The notes: a model not told the origin generated them from the sequence alone. A stretch of DNA of 64,000 nt from Acanthosepion lycidas (GCA_963932145.1 OZ010588.1:102556012-102620011); one strand, 5' to 3'; counted from the stretch's first letter, positions 1 through 11,110 are shown. Program-made: numbers and translations.

Positions 1-912
1 AGGCGTAACACAAACAAAATGTCTCATTCCTAGAAGCAAGGCAAATAATAGAAAGTTACATGAAAGGCTCTTCTTAGGCAAAAATAACGACCACGACGAA
101 TATTAATCAACCTGACAAATACAGACCCATCGTTGAGAAGCTCGTACACTTAGGACCAAATGAATGGCCCAAATTTTAAAACTACCTGAAATATATAAAC
201 TCCAAGAAGAGAGTGCAGACTGAAAAGAAAAGCCAATGAAAGAATTGAAATAATAAAGCAAAAAAAAACAAATACAAACCAAACCAAATCTACCAATTCA
301 AACACAAACCACTCCTTCAAAAAATACAAGATCTACTACAACGCAAAAGTCTACTATCCGTTCATTAAAAACCATGAAAGATAGACTTAAAAACTTATAT
401 CCCAAAAGAACAGAATCAACCAATCAAAAAAGCAGAAATTCACAGTGGCCAAATTCCTAGCAAAAATTGATTGGACAAACTGGAAGAAAAGAAGGTGGAA
501 AGCCAACTCCCACAAGAGACCAAAACCTTCAAACTGAAAAATTAAAACACAACTTCATACTAAACTAATTCCCCCCAAAATTTAGATATCATGTATCAAA
601 TAATTCAATCGATCTGCACCGGAATAAAAGCAAACATAAATGAACTCCTTTTGCTAATAACAGACCTGTCAGCAGTAGTTCTTTGTTTTCAAGAAATATT
701 CCTTAAGTAAAATGACAAACTGAATATCAAAGAATACCAGCAATACAACTCCACGAATGACACTGTCTTCGAGCACCAGGTGATACATCCATCCTAGTTA
801 GGAATGAAGTAACTCAAAGTAAAATAAATTTGTCTATATTTCTGAGATGAGGTATTATGCACACTATTTATATTGCTCGGACTATCATCCTTATCTTTGT
901 TGCCATATTTCT

Positions 913-954
913 CACAATGTTTCGGCCGTTGTTCGCTCCAGCCTTCTTCAGATG
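913..954 (-). ncRNA. Hammerhead-ribozyme-like motif (minus copy in foldback insert)
   Basis: Read on the minus strand: CUGAAGA (fits CUGANGA) at 951-945, a stem II of the GGCUG...CGGCC kind, then GAAAC and AUU followed by GUG. One unpaired A lies between CUGAAGA and the stem, and the presumed stem III is only 1-2 bp, so this deviates from a strict active hammerhead. Relatedness to PLE-type minimal hammerheads is inferred. Confidence 0.45.
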
Positions 955-1131
955 GTTGGAATGTCGAACTGAACTCTTTATTTCGCTCGCTGTAGTAGAC
1001 TGTTCTAGTTCCACGTGCCATGTCTAATGGATGTTAGTTATCAGTTATCTCTTGTTAATTCCGCTCCCCAAGTTCTCCACAGCCTTACCCAGGTATTGAA
1101 CAAAATAAAGGGTTCAGTTCAACATTCAAAC

Positions 1132-1173
1132 CACCTGAAGAAAGACGGAGCGTACAACGGCCGAAACGTTGTG
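1132..1173 (+). ncRNA. Hammerhead-ribozyme-like motif (plus copy in foldback insert)
   Basis: CAC precedes CUGAAGA (1135-1141). A decayed stem II follows (closing strand ACGGCC), then GAAACGUU (1163-1170) and GUG. The CAC and GUG could pair as a short stem I, and ACGU would be a minimal stem III. The core nucleotides CUGANGA and GAAA are all present. The left arm of stem II has mutated (AGACGG in place of a GGCCG-like arm), so activity is doubtful. Confidence 0.45.
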
Positions 1174-2826
1174 ATAAATATGTCAACAAAGATTTGGATG
1201 ATAGTCCGAGCAATGTAGTGTAAAATAAATTTAACAACTGCTGTAGAGGTGACTGCTGTTAAAGTGACCTTACTACAAGACAATAAACATCTGCTCGTTA
1301 TATATCCCATCGAATGAACCAGAAAATGAAGATAAAATTCGTGAAGTCATAAGGCCTGCCCTATTTATGATACTGTGGGAACTTTCGCAGCGCCTTATGA
1401 TTGTAAAGACACAAACTAAAAGGGAACGACTTTAGAAATAATTATTTATAAGAAATATTTATGCAGTTATAATGATAAAATCCCGATTTACATAAATTCA
1501 TTTACTGGCAGCCACTCGGCAATAGACTTATTCCTTTGTCATCCAACAATTTATATGGATTTCTCTTAGAAGGTACTGGCAGAGATATGCAGTCGCGATC
1601 ACTTGCCAATCATCATACAAAACTTAGATTATCATGACAACGACCATTGGAAATCAGGCGGGAGAATTTAAAAGCCAATGTTCTGAAAAACTGGGTGAGG
1701 GAAGAAACATCAAATACTTGAAATATTTCACAGAGATGAGAAATGCATTCCAAAAAATTCAACACCAAAAATAAAACGCAATAGACCTTGATTACTGTCA
1801 GGCTAAGAGCAGATCTAAGAAAATTCAACAGACAACCTGCAACTTCTAAATTGCTGCAATTTAAGCAAAAGTACGGAAAATAATTAAAGAATAAAAAAAA
1901 GATTGCTGGAAAAACTACGTCAGCAGACTCAATACTGCTACAAAAACAAAATCCGTTTAAAATATGATAAAGAAAATTGCAGGCAAATACAAAAAACACA
2001 CCACTGTAAAACAACTCTCGATAAATAACTCTAAAATAACCAGCACAAAAGGATATCACTGATAAAATTTGCCAAAACAAATTCTAAAAACGAATCTGCC
2101 AAGAATGGTAACCAACAATTTTTAAAGCTCAAACAAAAAGCGGGAAAAACAAAAACTAAACATTAAATCAAATAATGCCCAGAGCTATAATTTACCATTC
2201 ACTCTGGAGGAACTAAATGAATCTTTAAAGAAAGCCCACAATACAGCTGTGGACCCAGATGGTATCCATTACGAATTACAGTTACCCAGCAAATCGTTAC
2301 AACTGTTATTAAAAATGTCTAATAACATATGGACAAATAGCAATTTCCAGAAATATGGAGACAGTCATTCATCATCCCTATTTCAAAACATGGAAAGGAT
2401 GACACAGAAACTGAAAACTACAGACCGATACTATTAACCAGTTGCCTATGTAAAACCATGGAGAGAATGGTCAACAATAGGTTGACTTCATGCCTGGAAA
2501 CTAAAGACTTAATCAGCGACTTCCAATATGTTTTTAGGAAAAACAGAAGTACCATAGATCACTTGATATGGCTAGAAACCTTTGTAAGGGAAGCCTTCAT
2601 TAAGAAGGAACATAGCAGTCATTTTTGACTTACCAAAGGCGTATGATACAACATGGAAATTTGATATCTTGAAAGATCTGAATGAACTGGGCCCAAAAGG
2701 GAGGCTAACTCCTTTCATAGAGAATTTCCTGGAAGGCCGAAGATTTCAAGTCTGTATAGTAACTCCTTCTTATAATAAGTACTTCAAGGCCAAGAAAAAG
2801 GGGTTCCACAAGGAAGCATTCTTTGG

Positions 2827-3078
2827 GTGACCCTATTCTGCATAAAAATTAACTCCATAGTTAAATCCCTAAGACCAGGAGTGAGATCCTCCCTATATGT
2901 CGACGACTTTCCAATAATCTACAGATCTCGACATGTGTGTGTATACTATAGAAAGACAAAACTCCTCAATAAAATACACAAATGGGTTAGGGAAAAGGGT
3001 TTTACATTTACGAAAACGAAAACCAAATTTGCCTACATTTCTGCAATTTACGGAAATTGCACAACGACTCCTGTTTAA
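2827..3078 (+). pseudogene. Reverse transcriptase fragment with YVDD box (Jockey-like)
   Basis: This is the longest open piece of the LINE reverse transcriptase (83 codons). It begins just after the broken GVPQGS-like motif and contains YVDD at residues 24-27, the two-aspartate polymerase active site, followed by the basic thumb-proximal region with KTK (KxxKxK pattern). The start codon is incidental: the true ORF2 began over 2 kb upstream. Stops and frameshifts lie on both sides. Confidence 0.75.
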
Positions 3079-3504
3079 AATTAAACGGATCAATAATCAT
3101 TGATTCCACATCTAAAATATTTAAATCTAAAATGTAGTAAAATCATCCAACTTTTGTGTATGATAGCCCATGTCGAATGGGGAACAAATCGACCAGCATT
3201 AATTAAATTATACAGATCACTAGTTCGCTCAAAACTGGATTACGCTAGTTTCATATAATAGGACGGCCCCCAGAACATCATAACTGAAAATACTCAACGT
3301 AATCTCTATCATGACGGCTTCCGACTAGGAATTAGAGTTTTTTGGACATCCCCAGTGGAGAGTTTATACACAGAAGCTAATGAAACACCTCCACTTTAAA
3401 AGCGCACTAAATTGTCACTACAGTAGTACGCCAAAATAAAATCTTATCGGCATTAAATAACCTATTGAGGTTGATATACCGTAAAACAAAACAAATCAAA
3501 CCTG

Positions 3505-4297
3505 CTTGTTTCTCCCTCTTTCTTGTTTGCTCATATTTATTGTTTCCCTCTTTTTCTTGTTTTCCTCTCTATATTGTATCCCCCTCTTTGTTTCTCCCTC
3601 TATCTTTGCCTCACATTTTTGTTTGTTTCCCTCTCTTTTCTTGCTTCACCTTTCTTGTTTCTTCATCTTTATTGTTCCCCCTCTTTATTGTTTCCTCCTC
3701 TTAATTGTTTCCTCCTCTTAATTGTTTTCCCCTCTTTATTGATTCCCCCTCTTTCTAGTTTCCTCCTCTTTCGTGTTTTCTCCTCTTTATTGTTTCCCCC
3801 TCTTGATTGTTTCCCCAACTTTCTAGTTTCCTCCTCTTTATTGCTTCCCCCTCTTTATTGTTTCTCACTCTTTCTTGTTTCCCCCTCTTTCTTGTTCCTC
3901 GCTTTTTCTTGTTTCCCCCTCTTTATTGCTTCCTCCTCTTTATTGTTTCCCCCTCTTTATTGTTTCCCCCTCTTTATTGCTTCTCCCTCTTTATTGTTTG
4001 CCCCTCTTTATTGTTTCCCCCTCTTTATTGCTTCTCCCTCTTTATTGTTTCCCCCTCTTTATTGTTTCCGCCTCTTAACTGTTTCCCCCTCTTTCTTGTT
4101 TCTCGCTTTTTCTTGTTTCCCTCTCTTTGTTGTTCCCCCTTTTTCTTGTTTCCCCCTCTTTATTGTTTCCTCCTCTTAATTGATTCCCCCTCTTTCTAGT
4201 TTCCTCCTCTTTATTGTTTCCCCCTCTTTAGTGTTTCCCCCGCTTTCTGGTTTCCCCCTCTTTCTTGTTTCCCCCTCTTTCTTGTTTCCCCCTCTAT
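3505..4297. repeat. 17-bp pyrimidine-rich minisatellite
   Basis: About 45 tandem copies of a unit like CCCCTCTTTATTGTTTC (17 bp), with variants (TTCTTG, TAATTG, TCTAGT). Because 17 x 3 = 51, the repeat reads as a 17-residue protein period in each plus frame. With almost no purines on this strand, stop codons are rare, which creates long spurious ORFs. Similar flanking lines (AATAACCT...GGTTGATA) occur at about 3457-3500 and 4582-4625, suggesting the array lies within a duplicated or inserted segment. Confidence 0.9.
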
Positions 4298-4319
4298 GGA
4301 TTGATTAACAAAACTTGCA

Positions 4320-5010
4320 TCATTAACTATTATTTTGAAAATTTTCAAGGGTTAATCTTTGTCCTCATTATCCTCTTAATCTTCAACCCCTTCTACTTAC
4401 AAATAATCTCATCTGATATTCAGTAAATCTCTACCAGGAATGCCTCTCGAGAATTATATTAGGAATTATTTTGATATAGAAATGCATTAGAAGTATTTAT
4501 TAAACAAATCTCTCCGAACTTTCATTCGCTCTAATAATTACATTAAAAAACATTATAATCTAAAAATATTTTCTAGCTTGAAATAACCTGCAAGGGGTTG
4601 ATAAACCGTAGAAAACGAAACAATCAACGAAAAACTGTTTCCATTTTCTTATAGATTTTGCTGAAAACGTGTCTATATCTAATAACGAGACATCATTAAC
4701 CTACTGCGCAAGTCACTTTCTATACGGAATATAGTTGCTCGGTATTTATAACCAAACTTTGAAACCTCCACATTCCTGACTTCTGTTTTTACAATGTGAA
4801 TATACAATGTGCAGACAGCTTAATTGTTACATTCAGTGAAACGAGGATTGTCTATTTTCAGAGGTACGGCACTCAAACAGTCGCTGTCTAATATCCCGTT
4901 AGCTACTCAGACATTGCAAATTACAGACGATAACAGAGTTAGGCTGACTGCAGACAAGCTATTGTATAAGAAAGTCTTTAAAATCAATAAAGTTGTACTT
5001 TAGCTAAGGG
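4320..5010. other. Unassigned AT-rich sequence
   Basis: No ORF or RNA structure recognised. The piece at 4582-4625 repeats the sequence that flanks the minisatellite on its left. Confidence 0.5.
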
Positions 5011-5024
5011 GTAAGTGACGACTG

Positions 5025-5965
5025 CGCGTTCAGATTTTTTTTTTTTTAATCATTTTAATCATTTCACCCAAGCCAAGGCAATAAAACCACTAAGACGCAA
5101 GGGGTGGGGGGTAGTGAGGGTGAAAAAATATGTAAAAAAACATAATGAAAGAGGAGAAACAATAAAAGAACAGAAATTAAGACAGAAGAGGGGGATTGAA
5201 ATAACAATTTTATTTTTGAAGACCGAAGCTGATTTGGAAAGCAAGTGACCGGAAGAGACCTTCACAAAAGAGAAATGCGTGAGAGGAAACCCGTAGCATA
5301 GAATTTACGGTTACATCTAGCAAATGATGATAATGATGATACTAGTACTGAGCTTATATTCGTAAAATCGAGGCGCCATATTGGAAAGCACATTAGAACA
5401 ATTACCATGAAAACTTATTTATATGAAGCTACGTAACGGCGGTAGGAAATTGGCTGAAGCAATAATGCCACGTCAAGGCTGATAACATCGCAGATTCTTC
5501 TTTGGATTTTATCAAGAATCTCTAAGTACATAACAGTAGGACTAGACCATTTGTGGCAGCAATATTCAAAGTAAGGAGGAATGGTAGACTTTTAAATATG
5601 TAAGATAGATTCTGACGAGAATTGTTTAGCATGACACATGAAACCAACTTTACTCGCCACAGAATTAGCAATTGATACGATATAATCTTTCTACTTCATG
5701 TCAGCAAAAAAACATTTGGCTAGAAGTCGCATTCAGTAATTCTCTTGAGGGTTAGCATCAACCACGCTGGTGGAAGTCATAGAAGCTTCTCCAAGACTAT
5801 TAAAAGAGGAAGCTTTCGTTTTCGATGCGTTACAATGAAGATTAGCAACGTGCGACAAAAAGTTAAACTAAGCCTGGAGAAATCCAAACATAAGCATTAA
5901 AATCTGAGTATATCCATTCTTCCGAATGGAGATCTTTGGATTGTCCAGAATAGAATTCTAAATCA
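5025..5965 (-). mobile_element. Antisense LINE relic (YADD-family LINE 3' half)
   Basis: One of six or more copies of the same LINE, in antisense. The diagnostic 3' block (TTCACCCAAGCCAAGGC, CACTAAGACGCAAGGGG) is at about 5060-5110 and recurs near 6.2, 13.4, 22.1, 34.4 and 44.8 kb. Translation on the minus strand in the sister copies gives the common LINE C-terminal signature RCNRKFYANSF...LWN...P. The region 5340-5700 matches the 22.2-22.6 kb and 45.1-45.25 kb copies. The copy is full of stops. Confidence 0.7.
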
Positions 5966-6955
5966 AGGATCTTACTGGTCATCGAAATACTAAATGACTT
6001 ACGCGTTAAGCCTCGTGGATATATAGTGATTTTTCAAGCGTAGCTTAGATGTGGCACAAGGCCGAAAGTATGAGCCACTCAGTGAGGATCGAACTCATTA
6101 CTCATTCGTAATTGTTCTAGTGAGACAAGCTTGGGATGCCATAGCCTGGTCGATATATAACAAGAAAACAAGTTAACTTGCTTGTCTGGCATTAGAAACA
6201 TATTTTTGTAAGCATTTAACTCCAAGCTATGCGGGAGTGCCACTATCACGCAAGGGGTTACAGAGAGTGAAAGTAAGAGTAAAGAGGGGTTTTTAAGGAA
6301 AGGATAAAGAGAAGGACGAGGATCAGGATCAAGGCATCAGAAGATGTCGATTGATATTACATTTAAATTTTTGAAGATTATAGTAATCAGAGAAGCAAGT
6401 AAGAGGAAGGGAGTTCCACTGTTGGGAAGTTTGAGAGATGAATCTGTTGGAGTAGAAGAAGCGGTTATATTTAACTGTTTCGAATTGCTTTTAGAAAAAA
6501 CAGTTATCTTCCACTCATTTCTGCATTAAATGCCCATTTTATATAACCTTATACATCGAGTAGCCGCCGCGTCTTATACAGGGTGAACCTCAATGTAAAA
6601 AAAGAATGCAAGACTACATGAAAATGATTTTTAGTTTCGCAATCTTTTTAGATGTTGCTAACATCGTAGTACAGAAAACATTTTTCGCCAAAAATGATTG
6701 TAAAAGAAAACGGAAGATCATAAGTATAATAATTAAAATTGAAATTTAAAAAGAAGAAAAACGAACCCAACCCAACGAAAAAAAACAAACAAAAATGATT
6801 TCTCGAATCAGTCTAGACGTTCCCTTCAAGAATGCGCAACAGAGCCTTTTGCTATCACCTACAACCGTGGCAATCTGCCACAATGCCTCTGGTCAGTCTT
6901 CCTGACGCAATTAAGTCCACGCGATCCTCCTGTCACCTTTGACACCATCTGACCT
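5966..6955. other. Unassigned, with a second short piece of the YADD-family LINE 3' end
   Basis: A short relic at about 6210-6365 repeats the LINE 3' block (ATTTAACTCCAAGC, CACGCAAGGGGTTACAGAG). The rest, including 6530-6955, shows no recognisable coding or repeat signal. Confidence 0.45.
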
Positions 6956-7276
6956 TCAGGTCAAACAGCCGGCGAAAGTCCTGAATTGCAGTTTAACTCC
7001 TATGAGCAAAATTAATTGAATCTTTGCGTCTAACCAAGGGGGAAAGCTTATCGAGCCGTCCGTCCGTATCTTCCCGTCTGATCGCCATCTTGATATCGCG
7101 TCGCCGGGACTTTTTAAATGTGCCAATTTTCCAATAAACATCAGTTTTATGCCTCGTAGCATCCGTGATTTGAACGTCACATCCCCGCCAGCGAAAACCC
7201 CGACACACAACACAGAAAAATGATTAAAAATCAATGACGTTGATTTTAGAACACACATAACCATACACACATACAC
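6956..7276 (-). other. Open frame of unknown nature (106 codons)
   Basis: This is an open stretch on the minus strand with more balanced base composition than its surroundings. I see no motif, signal peptide or family resemblance, and it lies between LINE relics. It could be a remnant of a transposon ORF or chance. Function unknown. Confidence 0.2.
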
Positions 7277-7425
7277 AAGAGAGATATTTCCGAAAGTTAC
7301 TCTAGTATACCAACAAAAATATAGTTTGGAAGAATGTATAGCGCTAATTCTTTTGACGAAAGTGCCTACTTGCCGCTTTTAAATTTCCGAACTGATATCC
7401 ATTTCTCTACCCATATATTCATGAG

Positions 7426-8110
7426 AGTGGGGATCATGGCTCTCCACAACTTCATATTCTTTGTAGCTCGTTACGGAGGTTAGTTGCTGTTTCCCACTGT
7501 CCCTTTTCCCGTAACCCTTTAAGCCCTGACCACCGATTTACCGGTGGTAAAGAAAAATGGCGTAATGCCCAACCACCGGTTGATCGGTGGTAGAGAAAAA
7601 TGGCGTAATGCCCAGGCACCAGTTGATCGGTGGTAGAGAAAAATGGCGTAATGCCCAGCCACCGTTTGATCGTTGGTAGAGAAAAATTACATAATTCCCA
7701 GCCACCGTTTGATCGGGGGTAGAGAAAAATGACGTAATTCCCAGCCACCGGTTGATCAGTGGTAGAGAAAAATGAATTAATGTTCAGCTACCAATTATTT
7801 GCTAATTTTGACTCATGAGCTCAGGGAGAAGAGTTAAAAATGTTCAGGAACGCAGGGTTCAAAGAGATAAATATATCTTAAGAGTGCTAAATTTTATAAT
7901 CCTTCTTTCCTGATTATGTGTTTTTTGTTTCCATTTTCCCTAAAACTTCCTAGTTGCTCTCATGTTTCGTCCATGGTAGTCTCAGTAGGTTTCTGTAAAA
8001 TCATATCGCTAATGCCTCAAGTATCTGTGATGTGATTGCCCAGCATTTACTACCATATTGGAGGACTGACTGTTACTAGGTTGTAAATTTTGATTTTGAT
8101 GATGTTTACA
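7426..8110 (-). mobile_element. RTE/BovB-like LINE C-terminal relic split by a minisatellite
   Basis: The minus-strand blocks 7430-7515 and 7850-8110 align in order with the C-terminal region of better preserved copies at 9.3, 10.2 and 52.6 kb (shared lines GATCATGGCTC, TTTCCATTTTC, CCCAGCATT). The 43-bp array at 7530-7790 sits between them. Confidence 0.65.
7530..7790. repeat. 43-bp hairpin minisatellite, six units
   Basis: Units start at 7530, 7573, 7616, 7659, 7702 and 7745, an exact 43-bp period. Each carries an imperfect inverted repeat, CCACCG-6 nt-CGGTGG in the best copies (7530-7547 and 7573-7590), followed by TAGAGAAAAATGGCGTAATG. Later units have lost part of the pairing. It is not a CRISPR: the whole unit repeats and there are no unique spacers. 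Confidence 0.9.
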
Positions 8111-8319
8111 TATTAAACTTTAACCAAACAGTTTGATGTTCGAGGTATCGATGCAATTCAACAGTCTCTTTCAAGACCAATGCTTAAAACGGGCTTTGAC
8201 TGTGTAAAGACTGGGGGTCTTGCTAAAGACCACCCGTTCTCTGAAAATTGTAGACTGACGCTAAAGAATAACTAACAAAAAAGGGTACCAAAATAACAGA
8301 AAACACATTATTTGAGGAC

Positions 8320-9150
8320 TTCCAACAACGGCAACAACTAAAATAGATAGCACATGTAACATGTAAGAGAAAATATTGACATAATCAAGACGTTAACAGT
8401 CTACACTACTTGAAATAAAAAGTTAGGAAGGAAACCTCCATCAATACTGGAAAGAATGATAACAGCTACTGGGATTGAGAAGAGAAAATAATGACATAAT
8501 GAAGATTTTGACCTTTCCACACCACTTGAAATAAAATGTTAAGAAGAAAACCTACATCAATACTGGAAAAGGTGATAACAGCTACTGGGCATGAGAAGAG
8601 AAAATAATGACATAACGAAGATGATGACATTCCACACTACCTCAAATAAAAGGTTAGGAACGAAACTCCATCAATACTGGAACGAGGGATAAAAGCTACT
8701 GGACCTGAGAAGAGAAAATATTGACAGAATCAAGATGTTGACATTCCACACAACTTCAAATAAAAGGTTAGGAAGGAAACCTCCATCAATACTGGAAAGA
8801 GTGATAACAGCTACTGGGATAGAGAAGAGAAAATAATGACATAATGAAGATTTTGACCTTTCCACACCACTTGAAATAAAAGGTTAAGAAGAAAACCTCC
8901 ATCAATACTGGAAAGAGTGATAACAGCGACTGGGCTTGAGCTGAGAAAATAATGACATAATCAAGATGTTGACTTTCCACACTACTTCAAATAAAAGTGG
9001 AAAGAGCAATAACATCTACAAACTTGAGAAACATATTTTCCTGAAAAATTCCTTTAAGAGAAATATTTTATGAATTTCAGCTGAAACCATACTGACTACT
9101 CGGTCAATGAATGACAAATGTTTCCTTATAGGGAAACGGCTATTATTAAC
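8320..9150. mobile_element. Composite repeat with about 5.5 tandem copies of a 115-bp unit
   Basis: The left flank (TGAGGACTTCCAACA) and right flank (GAATGACAAATGTTTCC TTATA) match a single-unit version at 53,120-53,420. The left piece recurs at 56,875-56,930. In this copy the 115-bp middle (AATAAAAGGTTAGGAAGG ... ACTGG...GAGAAGAGAAAATAATG) is amplified, with unit starts at about 8414, 8529, 8645, 8759, 8875 and 8990. No coding content is recognised. Confidence 0.8.
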
Positions 9151-9239
9151 ATACTTCTTCTTCATGTCCCGTGTACTCTCAGGACGTCGTCGATCAGGCT
9201 CTTCACAACTCCCCGTGACTTTTTATCTTTTTGTAATAT

Positions 9240-9690
9240 CTTCTAAACACTGTTCTGCCATCCAATTTACACAAGCTCCCTATGTATGAGTTGTTTTCCT
9301 CTGTCCCTCTTGCACTTAATCTGTCCTGTGAGTATTAGATCTTCCAAACCCTCTCTCTTCATTTTGTGTCCTAGAAGTGTAAACTGTCTCCTCCTGATGT
9401 TAAATAAAAACTTCCATTTTGTTTCCATTTTCTCTAAAATTTCGTCGTTGCTCACATAATTGGTCTATGGTATCCTCAGCATCCTTCTGTAGAACCACAT
9501 TGCTGTGCTTCAAGTCTCTTCTTCATCTCTGATTGTCCAGCACTCACTGCCATACTAGTAACACGTAACAGTTCAGTACATTTTTCCTTGTTTCTAGCGA
9601 AGTTTTTTTTATTTCTTAATACACTGCTTAGCTTTTGGAAGGCATCTTTGTCTATCCCAGTGCTCCTTCAGATTTCGTTATATTCTGATC
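9240..9690 (-). mobile_element. RTE/BovB-like LINE C-terminal relic
   Basis: Minus-strand translation gives ...SNDEILEKMETKWKFL, LLGHKMKREGLEDLIL and GQIKCKRDRGKQ. This is the conserved C-terminal block (xGHxMRxEGLExLxLTGxIxGKRxRGRQ) that follows the RT domain in RTE-like elements. It is truncated and broken. Confidence 0.75.
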
Positions 9691-10059
9691 ACACACGAGA
9701 AATAATATATTGTACTATTTTAATTCCGTATCTAGCAACCACAGCTTTTGCGTAAACATGCAAAGGTAATTAAACAATACTTTTTTCCAATAAGTTGTGT
9801 CAAAACAACAGCTAAAATTGTGTCGCATAATACTCAATATCACTTTAGAAGCCCTATATGAATTCTTTTTACAAATTAAACATTTTAACCAAACCAAATA
9901 CGCGTCATATTAAAAGGAAAGGTGAATTGTCATAGAATCTTTCTTACTTCTCTAAAATTTTTAGCAAAACATTTTTTTTTAATTCTTTTTTGTCAATATG
10001 TCCCTGACCCGTCATCTTGATTTCAGTCGCTTTTCCACCGCCATGACTCCCCTTCCTCC
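9691..10059. other. Unassigned
   Basis: AT-rich. Nothing recognised. Confidence 0.4.
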
Positions 10060-10935
10060 CTTTTTATGTGCCATGTCCTTTCATGCTCATGGCTCTCCAC
10101 CTCCTTCTATCCCGTGCAGCTCTTAAGTTTCTTCCCTCCGCTTCTATCCCCAGACCACCTTCTGTCATCCCCTTGCTTAAGCCTGTCAGGTATGCCACGC
10201 GTTTTTTTCACTTGTCTCTCTTTCGCGCTATTCGACCTGTGCGTATCAGATTCTCCAGGCCCTCCTTCCTCATTATGTGTCCCAGAAACTTAAGCTGCTT
10301 CTTTCTGATGTTAAGTATAAGCCTCCTCCTTGTTTTCAACCTCTCTAAGATTTCATCGTTGCTCACACGCTCGATCCATGATATCTTTAGCATCCTTCTG
10401 TAAAACCACATCTCTAGCGCCTCGAGTCTCTTCTTCATCTTTGAGGAAATCGTCCAACATTCGCTGCCGTAAAGAAGGACAGATGTCACGTAACAGTTCA
10501 GCTGTCTCGCAATATTCTTCCCAGCTTTTCGAATGTGTCTTTAACCATGCCAATACGTCTACGGATCTCAGTGTCGCACTTACCGTCCTCTGTCAAGACG
10601 CTTTCCAGATATTTCAACTTCCGCGTCTGCTTGATTCTAGTGTTACCGATCTTTAAATCGCATTACGGACTCATCGTTTTACTGATGACTATGCATTCTG
10701 TCTTCTTGCAGTTTATGCTTAGTCCTTTCATCTCACTCTCCGTCGCTACATTCTGTTGAAGATTTTGTCATTTCTTTTTCGTGTCTGCTATCAGGACTGT
10801 GTCATTTGCGTATCTTATGGTGTTACGATTGCGGCCGCCACTTCTATAAATATTTTCCCGGTAATTGCTCTGATGAGCTTTTCTCCTTGATATCCCGACT
10901 TCAAGGATTTAAGCGCTGTACTAGATTGGCGAGTC
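10060..10935 (-). pseudogene. RTE/BovB-like LINE reverse transcriptase, C-terminal half, with YAND in place of YADD
   Basis: This is the best preserved RTE-like copy. On the minus strand it runs from about 10,935 down. The RT active-site box at about 10,815-10,785 reads YANDTVLIADT, so one catalytic aspartate is replaced by asparagine. A KGLSIN...KT segment follows, then VLLYGSECWTIS, RRMLKISW, SNDEIL and LGHIMRKEGLENLI (10,208-10,489). The order is that of RTE/BovB-type ORF2 C-termini. Frameshifts and the lost aspartate make it inactive. Similar pieces are scattered through the window. Confidence 0.8.
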
Positions 10936-10944
10936 GGTCTCATT

Positions 10945-11110
10945 TTTAAAATGGCTAATTGTAAGCGTAACTTCTATGCTAATCGTGTCTTCTACCACAC
11001 TTCTCGCCCGTGGAAAACTTTATGGCTTCCTGCTTTCCTGTCACCTACGATCCTCAAACCTTGCAATCTCATTTGTCATCTTCTACCTCCTTGGATTATG
11101 TTTTTATTGT
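10945..11110 (+). mobile_element. Sense-strand LINE C-terminal relic
   Basis: The plus-strand frame reads CKRNFYANRVFYHTSRPWK, close to the CNRKFYANSF...RTSxLWN signature at the C-terminus of the YADD-family LINE. It is short and immediately upstream of the 5S-derived cluster. Confidence 0.6.

Larger units (their letters stand above)
832..1219. mobile_element. Foldback insert with two hammerhead-like units and 13-bp target duplication
   Basis: The 13-mer GTAAAATAAATTT is present at 819-831 and again at 1220-1232. Removing one copy plus 832-1219 rejoins the Jockey endonuclease reading frame (QSKINL ... then TTAVEV), so this is a real insertion. The insert holds two copies of one roughly 190-bp unit in head-to-head inverted orientation (minus copy about 840-1020, plus copy about 1030-1219). 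Each has the shared line AAATAAAG-GGTTCAGTT, a CUGAAGA...GGCCGAAAC core, and GTCCGAGCAAT at its end. Related single units occur near 24.0, 29.1 and 57.3 kb. Known PLE termini carry hammerhead ribozymes, so a PLE-derived or PLE-mobilised unit is inferred. Confidence 0.75.
1..3450 (+). mobile_element. Decayed Jockey-like non-LTR retrotransposon (LINE)
   Basis: This is a broken LINE on the plus strand, read across many frameshifts and stops. An endonuclease N-terminal part (about 630-831) has an L-C-x-Q-E type active-site context (seen as LCFQEIFL). It continues after an insertion at about 1233-1640, ending in a DHLPII motif typical of the apurinic-like endonuclease. A linker leads to reverse transcriptase at about 2200-3080, with NYRP, an FRKNRSTIDH segment, a GVPQGS-like segment near 2800 and the catalytic YVDD box at 2896-2907. 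The first 600 bases may be the remnant ORF1/gag but show no clear motif. Motif order and spacing fit Jockey. No frame is intact, so it is dead. Whether the 5' end lies before the window is unknown. Confidence 0.8.

Noticed and set aside
3523-4179. 218-codon open frame in the pyrimidine minisatellite
   Set aside because: It is a 17-bp repeat on a strand almost lacking purines. All three plus frames stay open with a 17-residue period, so the openness is compositional.
7530-7790. CRISPR-like array
   Set aside because: No unique spacers: the full 43-bp unit repeats. The context is a eukaryotic LINE relic.
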